Positions 9,174-17,457 of a DNA stretch of 64,000 bases are shown here, piece by piece (position 1 is the stretch's first letter; every line of letters begins with the position of its first letter). Below the pieces are notes generated by a model, which was given only the letters and a program-made list of their open reading frames with translations, was not told where the DNA came from and made no database searches. Source of the DNA: Rhodococcus rhodnii NBRC 100604. GTDB taxonomy: Bacteria > Actinomycetota > Actinomycetes > Mycobacteriales > Mycobacteriaceae. Made by a program: the position numbers and the translations under genes. The stretch covers positions 92,885 to 156,884 of the forward strand of contig NZ_BCXD01000012.1 of NCBI RefSeq assembly GCF_001894925.1, in the 5' to 3' direction.

Positions 9174-10780
9174 GACGCACCACCGTACGGCAGCACGACA
9201 TCCGGCAGCACTACGGTGATCGACGACTCCGGCTCGCGCCGTGCGGCCATCGTCCCGTGGTGGCGCTCGACGATCCGCCGCACGAGCGCGAGACCGAGCC
9301 CGCGGCCCGCCGGGCCGGTCGCCTTCGTCGTGTAGCCGCGTGCCGACGCACGCTCCAGAGCGGCGTCGTCCAGCCCGGGTCCACTGTCGGACACCGTGAT
9401 CCGCAGCCCGCCGTCGGTGCGCGCGATCGCGATCTCGACCCATCCCTCGCCGGGCTGATCGGCCGCGGAATCGATCGCGTTGTCGACGAGATTGCCCAGT
9501 ACCGTGATCGCCTCGTGGGTTCCGAGCGGGGCCGTGCCGTCGAGCCGCGTGTCGTCGGTGACGGTCAACTCGACGCCCCGCTCGGCCGCCTCGCCCGTCT
9601 TGCCGAGCAGCAGCGCCGCGACGGCGGGATCGTGCACGGCGGCGGTGATCGTGTCGACCAGCCCCTGCGAGAGCCGAAGATCCGCGGTGCCGAACGCGGC
9701 TGCCTCGTCGTAGCGCCCGAGTTCGACCATCGTCACCATCGTGTGCATCCGGTTCGCCGACTCGTGCGCGTGCGACCGGAGCGTCTCCGCGAAACTGCGC
9801 ACCGAGTCGAGTTCCCCGAGCGCGTTCCGCAGTTCGGTGCGGTCGCGCGCCGTGAGGACGGTGCCGATCGTGCGGCCCTCCCACAGCACGGGTCTGCGGT
9901 CCACGACGAGCACGCGGTCACCCGCGACGTGCAATTCGTCGCCACCCGACGCCGCGACGAGCGACTCGGGCAGGTCCGCGATCCGGACGGTGCCGTCGGG
10001 CAGGGCGAGGAGCTGCCGCGCCTCGTCGTTGACGAGATCGAGCAGCTCGTCCGGACCCGCCCCTGCCGGAATCACGATCAGTCCCTCGCCGATCGAGTGG
10101 AGGATTGCGTCGCGGTGCTCGTAGAGACGTCGCAGCTCGTCCGGTTCGAGCCCGAGCGTCTGGCGCCGCAGCCGCCGGCTCAGCGCGAGCGACGCCCCGG
10201 CCGCGAGCACGAGACCTGCCGCCGCGACGGCGAAGATCTGGGGGAGCGCTCCCGCGACGCGATCGCCGATCCGCTCGCGCGTCACACCGACCGACACGAG
10301 CGCGACGACGTCGTCCCCCGAGAACACCGGCGCCACCGCCCGAACGGACGGGCCGAGCGATCCCGTGAACGTCTCGGTGAACGTCTCTCCCGCGAGCGCG
10401 CGGTCGATCGATCCGGTGAACGCGCCGCCGATGAGCGACGGGTCGGTGTGGGTGTAGCGCGTGCGATCGGGCGCCATCACGACGACGAAGTCCACACCCG
10501 TCGCCGCACGGATCCGCTCGGTCTCGGGTTGCAGGACGGCCGACGGGTCGGGCGCGCGTACGGCGTCCGCGGTGCCGTCGCTCAGTGCGAGCGTCGCGGC
10601 CACCTCGGTGACGGTGTGCTCGGCGTCGCTATCGGCCTCACGCCGCTCGTCGACGATGGTCAGCGCGATTCCCAGCGACACGACCGCGACGAGCACGACC
10701 AGCTGCCACACGAACAGCCGACCGGCGAGGGTATGGGGCCGGGGCAGGATGCGCACCCCGAATCGCCTGGTCCGTGACAC
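9170..10780 (-). CDS. sensor histidine kinase of the DcuS/CitA family
   Basis: Membrane sensor kinase of 536 residues. Two transmembrane helices (about residues 22-42 and 190-210) flank an extracytoplasmic PAS-like sensor. A cytoplasmic PAS region follows, then the SpoB-type dimerisation helix with phospho-acceptor His339 in HAHESANRMHTM, and an ATPase domain with N-box NLVDNAIDSA and G-box DSGPGL. The family senses C4-dicarboxylates or citrate outside the cell. I chose GTG 10780 because an AGGAG sequence lies 5 bases upstream on this strand; the longer ATG start at 10834 has no such site. It forms one operon with the response regulator. Confidence 0.9.
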   Translation of the reverse strand: MSRTRRFGVRILPRPHTLAGRLFVWQLVVLVAVVSLGIALTIVDERREADSDAEHTVTEVAATLALSDGTADAVRAPDPSAVLQPETERIRAATGVDFVVVMAPDRTRYTHTDPSLIGGAFTGSIDRALAGETFTETFTGSLGPSVRAVAPVFSGDDVVALVSVGVTRERIGDRVAGALPQIFAVAAAGLVLAAGASLALSRRLRRQTLGLEPDELRRLYEHRDAILHSIGEGLIVIPAGAGPDELLDLVNDEARQLLALPDGTVRIADLPESLVAASGGDELHVAGDRVLVVDRRPVLWEGRTIGTVLTARDRTELRNALGELDSVRSFAETLRSHAHESANRMHTMVTMVELGRYDEAAAFGTADLRLSQGLVDTITAAVHDPAVAALLLGKTGEAAERGVELTVTDDTRLDGTAPLGTHEAITVLGNLVDNAIDSAADQPGEGWVEIAIARTDGGLRITVSDSGPGLDDAALERASARGYTTKATGPAGRGLGLALVRRIVERHHGTMAARREPESSITVVLPDVVLPYGGAS

Positions 10781-10915
10781 GACTCTCCTGAACGAAAAGA
10801 CCACAACCTTCTGTTCCCGGCACACCGACAGCAAGATGACCGACGTGCGTGATGCCGGTCACAAAAATGTGCGCGGTCTCACCGGGACCACCGTAAGTGA
10901 TGTTGGGAGGACGTG
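10781..10915. promoter_or_regulatory. divergent control region between kinase and dctA
   Basis: 135 bases separating two oppositely oriented genes of one predicted regulon. The only symmetric element I see is CACAAAAATGTG at 10860-10871 (CACA/TGTG arms around an A-run), similar in character to the A/T-rich sites used by DcuR/CitB-type regulators. GGGAGG at 10905-10910 is the ribosome binding site of dctA. Promoter boxes are not clear. Confidence 0.3.
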
Positions 10916-12325
10916 ATGAGCTCAGCCGAGGCGACCGCCACGGAGGGCGCGCCGCGCAGGAAACGCGACAGGACGCATTGGCTCTACATCGGTGTGATCG
11001 TCGCCGTCGTGGCCGGTGTCCTCGTCGGATGGCTCGCCCCAGGTGCCGGCAAGTCGGTGGGCGTGCTCGGAACGATGTTCGTCGACCTGATCAAGATGAT
11101 GATCAGCCCGGTCATCTTCTGCACGATCGTCCTCGGCATCGGCTCCGTGAAGGCCGCCGCGAAGGTCGGCAAGGTCGGCGGCATGGCGCTCGTGTACTTC
11201 CTCGGAATGTCCACGGCCGCACTCGGTATCGGGCTCGTCGTCGGCAATCTCCTCGATCCCGGGACCGGGCTGAACGTCGATCCGGCGTCGGTCGGCTCGG
11301 GCGCAGCGCTCGCCGAGCAGGCGCACGAGAGCGGCGGGACGATGGACTTCGTCGCGTCGATCATCCCGACGTCGCTGCTGTCCTCGCTCACGGCGGGCAG
11401 CGTGCTGCAGACCCTCTTCGTCGCGCTGCTCGTGGGGTTCGCGCTGCAGAGCCTCGGCGAGACGGGGGAGCCGATCCTGCGCGGCATCGGTCACCTGCAG
11501 AAGCTCGTGTTCAAGATCCTGTCGATGATCCTGTGGCTCGCGCCGATCGGCGCCTTCGGTGCGATCGCGAACGTCGTCGGGCAGACGGGGCTCGAGGCCG
11601 TCGTTCAGCTCGCGGCACTCATGCTCGGCTTCTACCTCACGTGCGTGATCTTCGTGTTCGGTGTGCTCGGCACGATGCTCCGCGTCGTCGCCCGCGTGTC
11701 GATCTTCAAGCTCGTGAAATACCTCGGACGCGAGTACCTGCTCATCTTCGCGACGTCGTCGTCCGAGTCCGCACTTCCTCGCCTCATCGCGAAGATGGAG
11801 CACGTCGGAGTCGAGCGCTCCACGGTCGGCGTCGTCGTCCCCACGGGCTACTCGTTCAACCTCGACGGCACCGCGATCTACCTGACGATGGCCTCGATCT
11901 TCATCGCGGACGCGATGGGACAGCCGCTCACGCTCACCGAGCAGATCTCGTTGCTGCTCTTCATGATCATCGCGTCGAAGGGCGCCGCGGGCGTCAGCGG
12001 CGCGGGTCTCGCGACGCTCGCCGGCGGCCTGCAGAGCCACCGTCCCGACCTGCTCGACGGCGTCGGGCTCATCGTCGGCATCGACCGCTTCATGTCGGAA
12101 GCGCGCGCCATCACCAACTTCTCGGGCAACGCCGTCGCGACGCTGATCATCGGTGCATGGACGGGCAGCTTCGACGCCGAGCGCGCTCGCACGGTGTTCT
12201 CGGGCGAGATCCCGTTCGACGAATCCTCGATGGTCGACGATCACGGCGCCGGTGACGAGCGCACGGTGATCGAGACCGGGACGACCGAGCCCGCCGCGAC
12301 CCCGGCCGAACGGATCCGCGGTTAG
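10916..12325 (+). CDS. dctA: C4-dicarboxylate:cation symporter (DAACS family)
   Basis: Inner-membrane Na+/H+-coupled importer of succinate, fumarate and malate. The 469 residues carry the family landmarks: LIKMMISPVIFCTIVLGIGS, the serine-rich hairpin FATSSSESALPRL (residues about 280-293), the NLDGTAIYLTMA motif, and the late helix with FMSEARAITNFSGNAVAT (MSExRxxxNxxGN). ATG 10916 is used rather than GTG 10913 because the GGGAGG site is 5 bases from the ATG. The DcuS/DcuR-type system encoded divergently is its probable regulator. Confidence 0.92.
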   Translation: MSSAEATATEGAPRRKRDRTHWLYIGVIVAVVAGVLVGWLAPGAGKSVGVLGTMFVDLIKMMISPVIFCTIVLGIGSVKAAAKVGKVGGMALVYFLGMSTAALGIGLVVGNLLDPGTGLNVDPASVGSGAALAEQAHESGGTMDFVASIIPTSLLSSLTAGSVLQTLFVALLVGFALQSLGETGEPILRGIGHLQKLVFKILSMILWLAPIGAFGAIANVVGQTGLEAVVQLAALMLGFYLTCVIFVFGVLGTMLRVVARVSIFKLVKYLGREYLLIFATSSSESALPRLIAKMEHVGVERSTVGVVVPTGYSFNLDGTAIYLTMASIFIADAMGQPLTLTEQISLLLFMIIASKGAAGVSGAGLATLAGGLQSHRPDLLDGVGLIVGIDRFMSEARAITNFSGNAVATLIIGAWTGSFDAERARTVFSGEIPFDESSMVDDHGAGDERTVIETGTTEPAATPAERIRG

Positions 12326-12335
12326 GTTGGTGCGT

Positions 12336-12833
12336 ATGACCACATCGCTGCAGAACATCGGAATCCGGACGCTCGGCGGCAATCCCATGTCGCTCGGAGA
12401 GTACGACGGCCGCGCCGTCCTCGTCGTCAACGTCGCGTCGAAGTGCGGGCTGACCCCGCAGTACGCGGCACTCGAGAAGCTCGCGACCGAGTACGCCGAC
12501 CGAGGGCTCACCGTCGTGGGTGTTCCGTCCAACCAGTTCGCCGGCCAGGAGCCGGGGACTCCCGAGGAGATCGCGACGTTCTGCTCGACGACGTACGGCG
12601 TGACGTTCCCGCTGACGGAGAAGATCGACGTCAACGGCGAGCAGCGGCATCCGCTGTACGACGAGCTGACGCAGAAGGCGGACGACGCGGGCGAGGCCGG
12701 CGACGTGCAGTGGAATTTCGAGAAGTTCCTCGTCGCGCCCGACGGCACGGTCGCGCGGCGCTTCCGGCCGCGGACCGAGCCGGACGCTCCCGAGGTGATC
12801 GAGGCGATCGAGGCGGTCCTGCCGCCCCGCTGA
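12336..12833 (+). CDS. glutathione peroxidase family (thiol peroxidase, Cys type)
   Basis: Cytosolic peroxidase of 165 residues. The peroxidatic Cys37 sits in NVASKCGLTPQY, followed by the catalytic Gln in SNQFAGQEPG and Trp/Asn in WNFEKFLV. In organisms that lack glutathione, as mycothiol-producing actinobacteria do, such enzymes normally use thioredoxin; that is family knowledge. The codon at the active site is TGC, so this is not a selenoprotein. I use ATG 12336; an in-frame TTG at 12327 lies almost on the dctA stop. It is 10 bases from dctA and may be read through from it. A strong hairpin follows at 12855. Confidence 0.9.
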   Translation: MTTSLQNIGIRTLGGNPMSLGEYDGRAVLVVNVASKCGLTPQYAALEKLATEYADRGLTVVGVPSNQFAGQEPGTPEEIATFCSTTYGVTFPLTEKIDVNGEQRHPLYDELTQKADDAGEAGDVQWNFEKFLVAPDGTVARRFRPRTEPDAPEVIEAIEAVLPPR

Positions 12834-12854
12834 CCGCTGTTGAACAGCAATGCT

Positions 12855-12888
12855 GACGAAACCCCAGGAGTGGTCCTGGGGTTTCGTC
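12855..12888 (+). terminator. strong hairpin terminator after the peroxidase gene
   Basis: Perfect 15-base stem with a GTGG loop (left arm GACGAAACCCCAGGA, right arm its complement). There is no T-run, as is usual for high-GC actinobacteria. It lies 21 bases after the stop and just before the MarR promoter. Confidence 0.75.
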
Positions 12889-12901
12889 GTCGATGGCGGC
12901 A

Positions 12902-12926
12902 ATATCGACAGCTACACTGTCTATAT
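12902..12926. promoter_or_regulatory. MarR-type operator over promoter and start codon
   Basis: Inverted repeat with arms ATATCGACAG (12902-12911) and CTGTCTATAT (12917-12926), 9 of 10 positions symmetric, 5-base centre. The -10 box TACACT (12913-12918) lies in the middle and the marR ATG at 12925 sits in the right arm. Autorepression by the MarR protein is inferred. Confidence 0.6.
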
Positions 12927-13437
12927 GACGCGTGCGGAATCACTCGACACCGGCCGGACCACCGACATCCCGGGAGACATCCCGCCCGCGGTCTCGGCAG
13001 AAGTCTCGGCGTTCCGCGACGACGTCACGACGTTCTTCCGCCGCCTGCGCAGCGAGCGTCGCGACCACAAGCTCACCCCGACCCAACTCCAGGCGCTCGG
13101 ACATCTCGAACGACACGGGCCCATGACGGCCATCGCGCTCGCCCGCCGCGAGCAGGTGACGCCGCAGTCGATCGCTCGCACGATCGCGCATCTCGAGGGC
13201 GAGGGGATGCTCACGCGAGGCCCCGATCCCGACGACGCGCGGGCGAGCCTGATCTCGCTCACCGACGCCGGCCGCGAGCGCGTGCGCGACGACCGCGTCC
13301 TGCGCTCGCGCTGGCTCGCCGATCTCCTCGAACGCGAGTGCACCCCGCACGAGCGGGAGGTCCTCTTTCTCGCGGGACGCATCATGCGTGGGCTCGGCGG
13401 GGACCCGGACCCCGGCGAGCGGGGCGCTCGGCAGTGA
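12925..13437 (+). CDS. MarR family repressor
   Basis: A 170-residue winged-helix regulator: LTPTQLQALGHLERHGPMT, recognition region AIALARREQVTPQSIARTIAHLEGEGMLTRGPDPDDARASLISLTDAGRERV (split here only for reading: the wing is DPDDARASL). Start ATG 12925 is directly downstream of a TACACT -10 box (6 bases), so the message is probably leaderless. The GTG of the next gene (MFS exporter) overlaps its stop by 4 bases, so the two are translated together. It likely represses its own operon through the palindrome covering its start and releases it on binding an aromatic drug or metabolite; the effector is unknown. Confidence 0.88.
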   Translation: MTRAESLDTGRTTDIPGDIPPAVSAEVSAFRDDVTTFFRRLRSERRDHKLTPTQLQALGHLERHGPMTAIALARREQVTPQSIARTIAHLEGEGMLTRGPDPDDARASLISLTDAGRERVRDDRVLRSRWLADLLERECTPHEREVLFLAGRIMRGLGGDPDPGERGARQ

Positions 13438-14915
13438 CCCGCGCAGCCACCGACACCGCCGCGCCACGCACCCCGCGCGCCGTTCCCACGTCGATCGCCC
13501 TCGGGCTCGGCTCCGGCACCATGCTGCAGGGCCTCAACTCGTCGATGATCGCCGTCGCGCTCGTCGCGATCGCCGCGGACTTCGGCAACGGTCCCGGCAT
13601 CACGTGGGTCATCTCCGCGCTCTACATCGCGACGGCCGTCTCGGCGCCGACGGCGGGCAGGCTCGGCGTCCTGGTCGGGCCCCGCAAACTCTTCCTCGGC
13701 GGGCTCGCGCTCGTCGCCGTCGGATCGCTCGTCGGTGCACTCGCCCCGTCGCTCGGCTGGCTCATCGCGGGCCGCGTGATCCTCGGCATCGGCACCGCCG
13801 CGCAGTATCCGACGGCCATGACGATCGTGCGGTCGATCGCCACCCGCACCGGCGGCGAGACCCGTTCGGCCCTCGCGATCCTCACCGTGTGCGCGCAGAC
13901 GATGGTCGCGCTCGGGCCGACCGTGGGCGGCGTGCTCGTCGGCCTGTTCGGGTGGCAGTCGATCCTCTGGATCAACATCCCCATCGTCCTCGTGTCGGCG
14001 GTGTGGGTGCTGTGGCGGGTGCCGCGCGACGACGCGCTGGCCGCCGACGCCGGCGAGCCGGCGCCGTCGTCCCTCCGCGCGCTCGTGCACTCGATGGATC
14101 TGCCCGGGATGGCGCTGTTCCTGCTCACGGTGTCGGGCGCGATGTTCGTGCTGCTCTCGCTCACGACCGATCCGCTGTGGTGGCTCGCGCCCGGCGTCGT
14201 CCTCGTCGCGGTGGCCTTCGTGGTCTGGGAGGCGCGCGTCCGCGAGCCGTTCATCGACGTGCGTGCGATCGCGGGCAACACGGCGCTCGCGGCGACGTTG
14301 TCCCGCACGCTCGTCACGTACACCGCGTTCTACTGCATCTTCTTCGGCCTTCCGCAGTGGCTGCAGGTCTCGCGCGGGTTCTCGACGAGCCAGGCGGGCC
14401 TGCTCATGCTGCCCGTCGCGGGTGTCGGCATCATCGGCACCATCGTCGCGTCGCGTATGTACGCCACGGCAGGGCCGAAGTGGACCCTCGGCATCGGGAC
14501 GGCCGCGCTCGCCGTCGGCGGCGTCCTGCTGATGACGCTCGAGAACGCCGCGACGCCCGTCGTCGCCCTCGTCGCCGTCGCCTGCGTGCTCGGCATCCCG
14601 AACGGCTTCAACAACATGGGCAACCAGAACGTCGTCAACGCCGTCACGACGGTGCGCGACGTGGGCACGGCGCTCGGCCTCTACCGGATGATCCAGTACA
14701 TCGGCGCGAACCTCGCTGCGGTCGTCATCGCCCTCGCGACGCACGACGTCGGGCCCGGCGACCAGGGCATCGCGCGGATCGGGGCGTTCATCGCCGTCGT
14801 CGGCGTCGTCCTGCTCGTCGGCGTGATCGCCTCGCGATCGCTGCGCGGACTTCGCCCGCGCCACACGTCCGATTCGCCCGGAGTTCACGATCGCGAGGCA
14901 CACTCGCAGACGTGA
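13434..14915 (+). CDS. MFS multidrug exporter, DHA2/EmrB type
   Basis: Inner-membrane exporter of 493 residues and about 14 helices. Visible motifs are SSMIAVALVAIAADFG in helix 1, the loop GRLGVLVGPRKLFLGG (motif A), and the helix-5 segment TVGGVLVGLFGWQSILWIN (motif C, antiporter). GTG 13434 overlaps the MarR stop (GTGA). It is the second gene of a MarR-MFS-DUF2334 operon. The M. tuberculosis gene at the same relative place is Rv0783c (emrB). Substrate unknown; the MarR partner suggests toxic organic compounds. Confidence 0.88.
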   Translation: MTRAATDTAAPRTPRAVPTSIALGLGSGTMLQGLNSSMIAVALVAIAADFGNGPGITWVISALYIATAVSAPTAGRLGVLVGPRKLFLGGLALVAVGSLVGALAPSLGWLIAGRVILGIGTAAQYPTAMTIVRSIATRTGGETRSALAILTVCAQTMVALGPTVGGVLVGLFGWQSILWINIPIVLVSAVWVLWRVPRDDALAADAGEPAPSSLRALVHSMDLPGMALFLLTVSGAMFVLLSLTTDPLWWLAPGVVLVAVAFVVWEARVREPFIDVRAIAGNTALAATLSRTLVTYTAFYCIFFGLPQWLQVSRGFSTSQAGLLMLPVAGVGIIGTIVASRMYATAGPKWTLGIGTAALAVGGVLLMTLENAATPVVALVAVACVLGIPNGFNNMGNQNVVNAVTTVRDVGTALGLYRMIQYIGANLAAVVIALATHDVGPGDQGIARIGAFIAVVGVVLLVGVIASRSLRGLRPRHTSDSPGVHDREAHSQT

Positions 14916-15610
14916 CCGCGCAGCTGATCGTGTCGGTGTCGGGAATCCGGGCACTCACGCGATCCCACGCCGAGACGTTCGCCGCCGAGATGGACGAGCG
15001 CGGTGTGCCGCTGTCGCTCTTCGTCGCACCCCGCGCGAAGGAGCACTATCGGCTCGTCCGCGACGACGCCACGCAGGACTGGCTCCGGCAGCGCCGCGCC
15101 CACGGCGACGCCATCGTCCTGCACGGCTACGACCAGGCGGCGACCTCGCGGCGCAGGGCGGAGTTCGCGGCGCTGTCGCGGCACGAGGCGCTGTTGCGGC
15201 TCGGTGCCGCCGATCGCGTCCTCGAGCACGCGGGCCTGCGGACGCGGCTCTTCGCCGCACCGCGCTGGAACCTGTCGAGCGGAGCCCTCGCGGCGCTGCC
15301 CGCCGCGGGATTCCGGACCGCCGTCACCGCCAACGGCACCCTCGACACCACGACGTGCGAACTCACGCGCACCGGGCTGCTCAGCATCGGTGCGGGCTCG
15401 GCGACCGAACCGTGGTGGTGCCGCGCCGTCGTGCTCAGCGCCGAACGGCGTGCGCGGCGAGGCAACACCGTGCGACTCGCCGTCACCGCGACGCAGCTCG
15501 GCCGTTCCGGGCCCAGACGGGCCGTGCTCGACGCCGTGGACCTCGCGCTGCACCACGGCACGGTGCCCGCCGTCTACGCGTGGGAGAAGCGGCTGCGCCG
15601 CGCCGCGTGA
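14912..15610 (+). CDS. DUF2334 polysaccharide-deacetylase-like protein
   Basis: A 232-residue soluble protein with the NodB-like DUF2334 fold. It opens with LIVSVSGI, then MDERGVPLSLFVAP, HGDAIVLHGYD (the position where NodB enzymes carry a metal-binding H-x-x-x-H/D) and FAAPRWNLSSGALAALPAAGFRT (the RxPxW-like step typical of the family). Metal-binding residues are only partly conserved, so catalysis is uncertain. GTG 14912 overlaps the exporter stop by 4 bases. The same gene order (emrB homologue, then a protein of this size) occurs at M. tuberculosis Rv0783c-Rv0784. Function unknown. Confidence 0.75.
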   Translation: MTAQLIVSVSGIRALTRSHAETFAAEMDERGVPLSLFVAPRAKEHYRLVRDDATQDWLRQRRAHGDAIVLHGYDQAATSRRRAEFAALSRHEALLRLGAADRVLEHAGLRTRLFAAPRWNLSSGALAALPAAGFRTAVTANGTLDTTTCELTRTGLLSIGAGSATEPWWCRAVVLSAERRARRGNTVRLAVTATQLGRSGPRRAVLDAVDLALHHGTVPAVYAWEKRLRRAA

Positions 15611-15620
15611 GAGCAGGTCG

Positions 15621-16265
15621 TCAGAGTTCGACCGACTCCTCGTCGGCGACGACGCGGAACTCGGTGCCCTCGGGCGCCATCTCCGGGTAACGGCCGAAGA
15701 AGATGCCGCGGCCGGCGTCGCCGAGGATGCCGTGATGGATCGGGACCGCGACCCGCGGCGCCACGGCACGCAGGTAGTCGATCGACTCCCAGATCTTGAG
15801 CCACGGCGCCGCCGCGGGGAGCGCGAGGACGTCGACCTTCTCGTCGGGAACGAACAGCGAGTCGCCCGGGTGCATGAATCGCGCCCGGTTCTCGGCGTCG
15901 CCGACCAGGTACGCGATGTTGTCGATGAGCGGGATGTCCGGGTGGATCACCGCGTGCATCCCGCCCGTGCCCGCGACGTGCACGTTCGCGACGTCGAACT
16001 CGTCGCCCGGCCGCACGGGCGTCCAGTCTCCGCCGAGCTGCTGCGCGGTCTGCGGGTCGGCGTAGCGCGCGGCACCGGGGTTGCCGTCGACGAGCGCGGG
16101 CAGGCGGGTGGTGTCGACGTGATCGGGATGCTGGTGCGTGATCATGATCGCGTCGAGATCCGTGACGCCTTCGAACCCGTGCGACAGGTTGCCCGGGTCG
16201 AAGAGGATCTTCGTGCCGCCGAGTTCCACGAGCACGCAGCTGTGTCCGAAGTGAGTCAGATGCAT
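15621..16265 (-). CDS. MBL-fold metallo-hydrolase (UlaG-like)
   Basis: A 214-residue zinc hydrolase of the beta-lactamase fold. The metal motif ITHQHPDHVD (HxHxDH) is at about residues 43-50, with further ligands expected at GGMHAVIHPDIP and the late IHHGI. It opens with the UlaG-type start MHLTHFGHSCVLVELGG. The substrate cannot be read; relatives act on phosphodiester or lactone bonds. It is convergent with the DUF2334 gene (10 bases apart) and divergent from purS; it corresponds by position to M. tuberculosis Rv0786c. Confidence 0.85.
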   Translation of the reverse strand: MHLTHFGHSCVLVELGGTKILFDPGNLSHGFEGVTDLDAIMITHQHPDHVDTTRLPALVDGNPGAARYADPQTAQQLGGDWTPVRPGDEFDVANVHVAGTGGMHAVIHPDIPLIDNIAYLVGDAENRARFMHPGDSLFVPDEKVDVLALPAAAPWLKIWESIDYLRAVAPRVAVPIHHGILGDAGRGIFFGRYPEMAPEGTEFRVVADEESVEL

Positions 16266-16397
16266 CCCTCGAGTATCACCGGCCCGGCGCGGCCGGTGGT
16301 GAAACGACGCGCTGCGGGCCGCCGCGGACCGACCGGTAAACTCGGCAGCGGCCGATACGCCCCCATCGGCCCGCCGTACCTACCGAGGAGCGTTCGC

Positions 16398-16637
16398 GTG
16401 GCCCGTGTCGTCGTCGAAGTCATGCCCAAGGCCGAGATTCTCGACCCGCAGGGTCAGGCCGTCGCGAAGGCGCTGCCGCGTCTCGGATTCAACGGCGTCA
16501 CCGACGTGCGCCAGGGCAAGCGGTTCGAGCTCGAGGTCGACGGCAGCGTCGACGACGCGCAGCTCGAGCAGATCGCCGAAGCGCTGCTCGCGAACACCGT
16601 GATCGAGGACTGGACCGTCCGCCGGATCGAGGCGTGA
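16398..16637 (+). CDS. purS: FGAM synthetase subunit PurS
   Basis: A 79-residue small subunit that bridges PurL and PurQ and channels ammonia in the fourth step of purine synthesis. The sequence reads [20 protein letters not shown], then [22 protein letters not shown], the classic PurS fold. GTG 16398 has a GAGGAG site 7 bases upstream, which fixes the start; it lies inside a longer open frame that is otherwise spurious. A TAAACT -10 box at 16337-16342 is a plausible promoter. Its stop overlaps the purQ GTG (GTGA). Confidence 0.95.
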   Translation: MARVVVEVMPKAEILDPQGQAVAKALPRLGFNGVTDVRQGKRFELEVDGSVDDAQLEQIAEALLANTVIEDWTVRRIEA

Positions 16638-17317
16638 GCATGACCGCACGCATCGGGGTCGTCACCTTCCCCGGCACGCTCGACGACGTCGACGCCGCGC
16701 GCGCCGTCCGGCTCGCCGGTGGCGAGGCCGTGAGCCTGTGGCACGGTGACGCCGACCTCCGCGGCGTCGACGCCGTGATCGTTCCCGGCGGCTTCTCGTA
16801 CGGCGACTACCTGCGCTGCGGCGCGATCGCCCGGTTCGCCCCCGTCATGGGCAAGGTCGTCGAGGCAGCCGGGAAGGGCATGCCCGTCCTCGGTATCTGC
16901 AACGGCTTCCAGGTGCTGGCCGAAGCGGGCCTGCTGCCGGGTGCGCTGACCCGCAACGAGGGCCTGCACTTCGTGTGTCGCGACCAGTGGCTGAAGGTCG
17001 AGAACACCTCGACCGCGTGGACGAGCCGTTACGACGCCGGCGCCGAGATCCTCGTGCCGCTCAAGTCGGGCGAGGGCCGCTACCAGGCGCCGCAGCACGT
17101 CCTCGACGAGCTCGAGGGCGAGGGCCGCGTCGTCTTCCGTTACTCGGGTGACAACCCGAACGGGTCGCAGGGCGCCATCGCGGGCATCTCGTCGGCGAAC
17201 GGCCGCGTCGTCGGCCTCATGCCGCACCCCGAGCACGCGACCGAGCCGCTCACCGGCCCGAGCGACGACGGTCTCGGCATGTTCTATTCGGTCCTCGACG
17301 CCGTCGTCTCCGCCTGA
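16634..17317 (+). CDS. purQ: FGAM synthetase glutaminase subunit PurQ
   Basis: Class I glutamine amidotransferase that releases ammonia for FGAR to FGAM conversion by PurL. It has 227 residues with the nucleophile Cys89 in [14 protein letters not shown] and the His/Glu pair in [11 protein letters not shown] near the C-terminus; [15 protein letters not shown] is the family signature. GTG 16634 overlaps the purS stop, and an ATG two codons later (16640) is an alternative. It is translated together with purS. purL, the partner, lies 6.6 kb further on, so stoichiometry is not set by one transcript. Confidence 0.95.
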   Translation: MSMTARIGVVTFPGTLDDVDAARAVRLAGGEAVSLWHGDADLRGVDAVIVPGGFSYGDYLRCGAIARFAPVMGKVVEAAGKGMPVLGICNGFQVLAEAGLLPGALTRNEGLHFVCRDQWLKVENTSTAWTSRYDAGAEILVPLKSGEGRYQAPQHVLDELEGEGRVVFRYSGDNPNGSQGAIAGISSANGRVVGLMPHPEHATEPLTGPSDDGLGMFYSVLDAVVSA

Positions 17318-17408
17318 TCGGTCTCTCTGCGCGACCAGGACCGTCTCCGCCCGGTAACGATCTCGCCCCAAACCGGGGACGTCGTGGCCTCCTCGTGATT
17401 GGGTGTCG

Positions 17409-17431
17409 GCACATGCCCAGAGTGCATGTGC
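17409..17431. promoter_or_regulatory. 8-base inverted repeat upstream of the DUF4185 gene
   Basis: Perfect arms GCACATGC (17409-17416) and GCATGTGC (17424-17431) with a 7-base centre. It lies between purQ and the ribosome binding site of the next gene. It could be an operator or a small hairpin; no owner can be named. Confidence 0.35.
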
Positions 17432-17457
17432 GACTGCGTGCGACGAGGAGGATGCGG

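Noticed and set aside
12327..12335. TTG start for the glutathione peroxidase
   Set aside because: It is 1 base after the dctA stop without a ribosome site; the ATG at 12336 fits the family start.
12444..12446. Possible selenocysteine in the peroxidase
   Set aside because: The active-site codon is TGC (Cys37), not TGA, and no SECIS-like element is needed.
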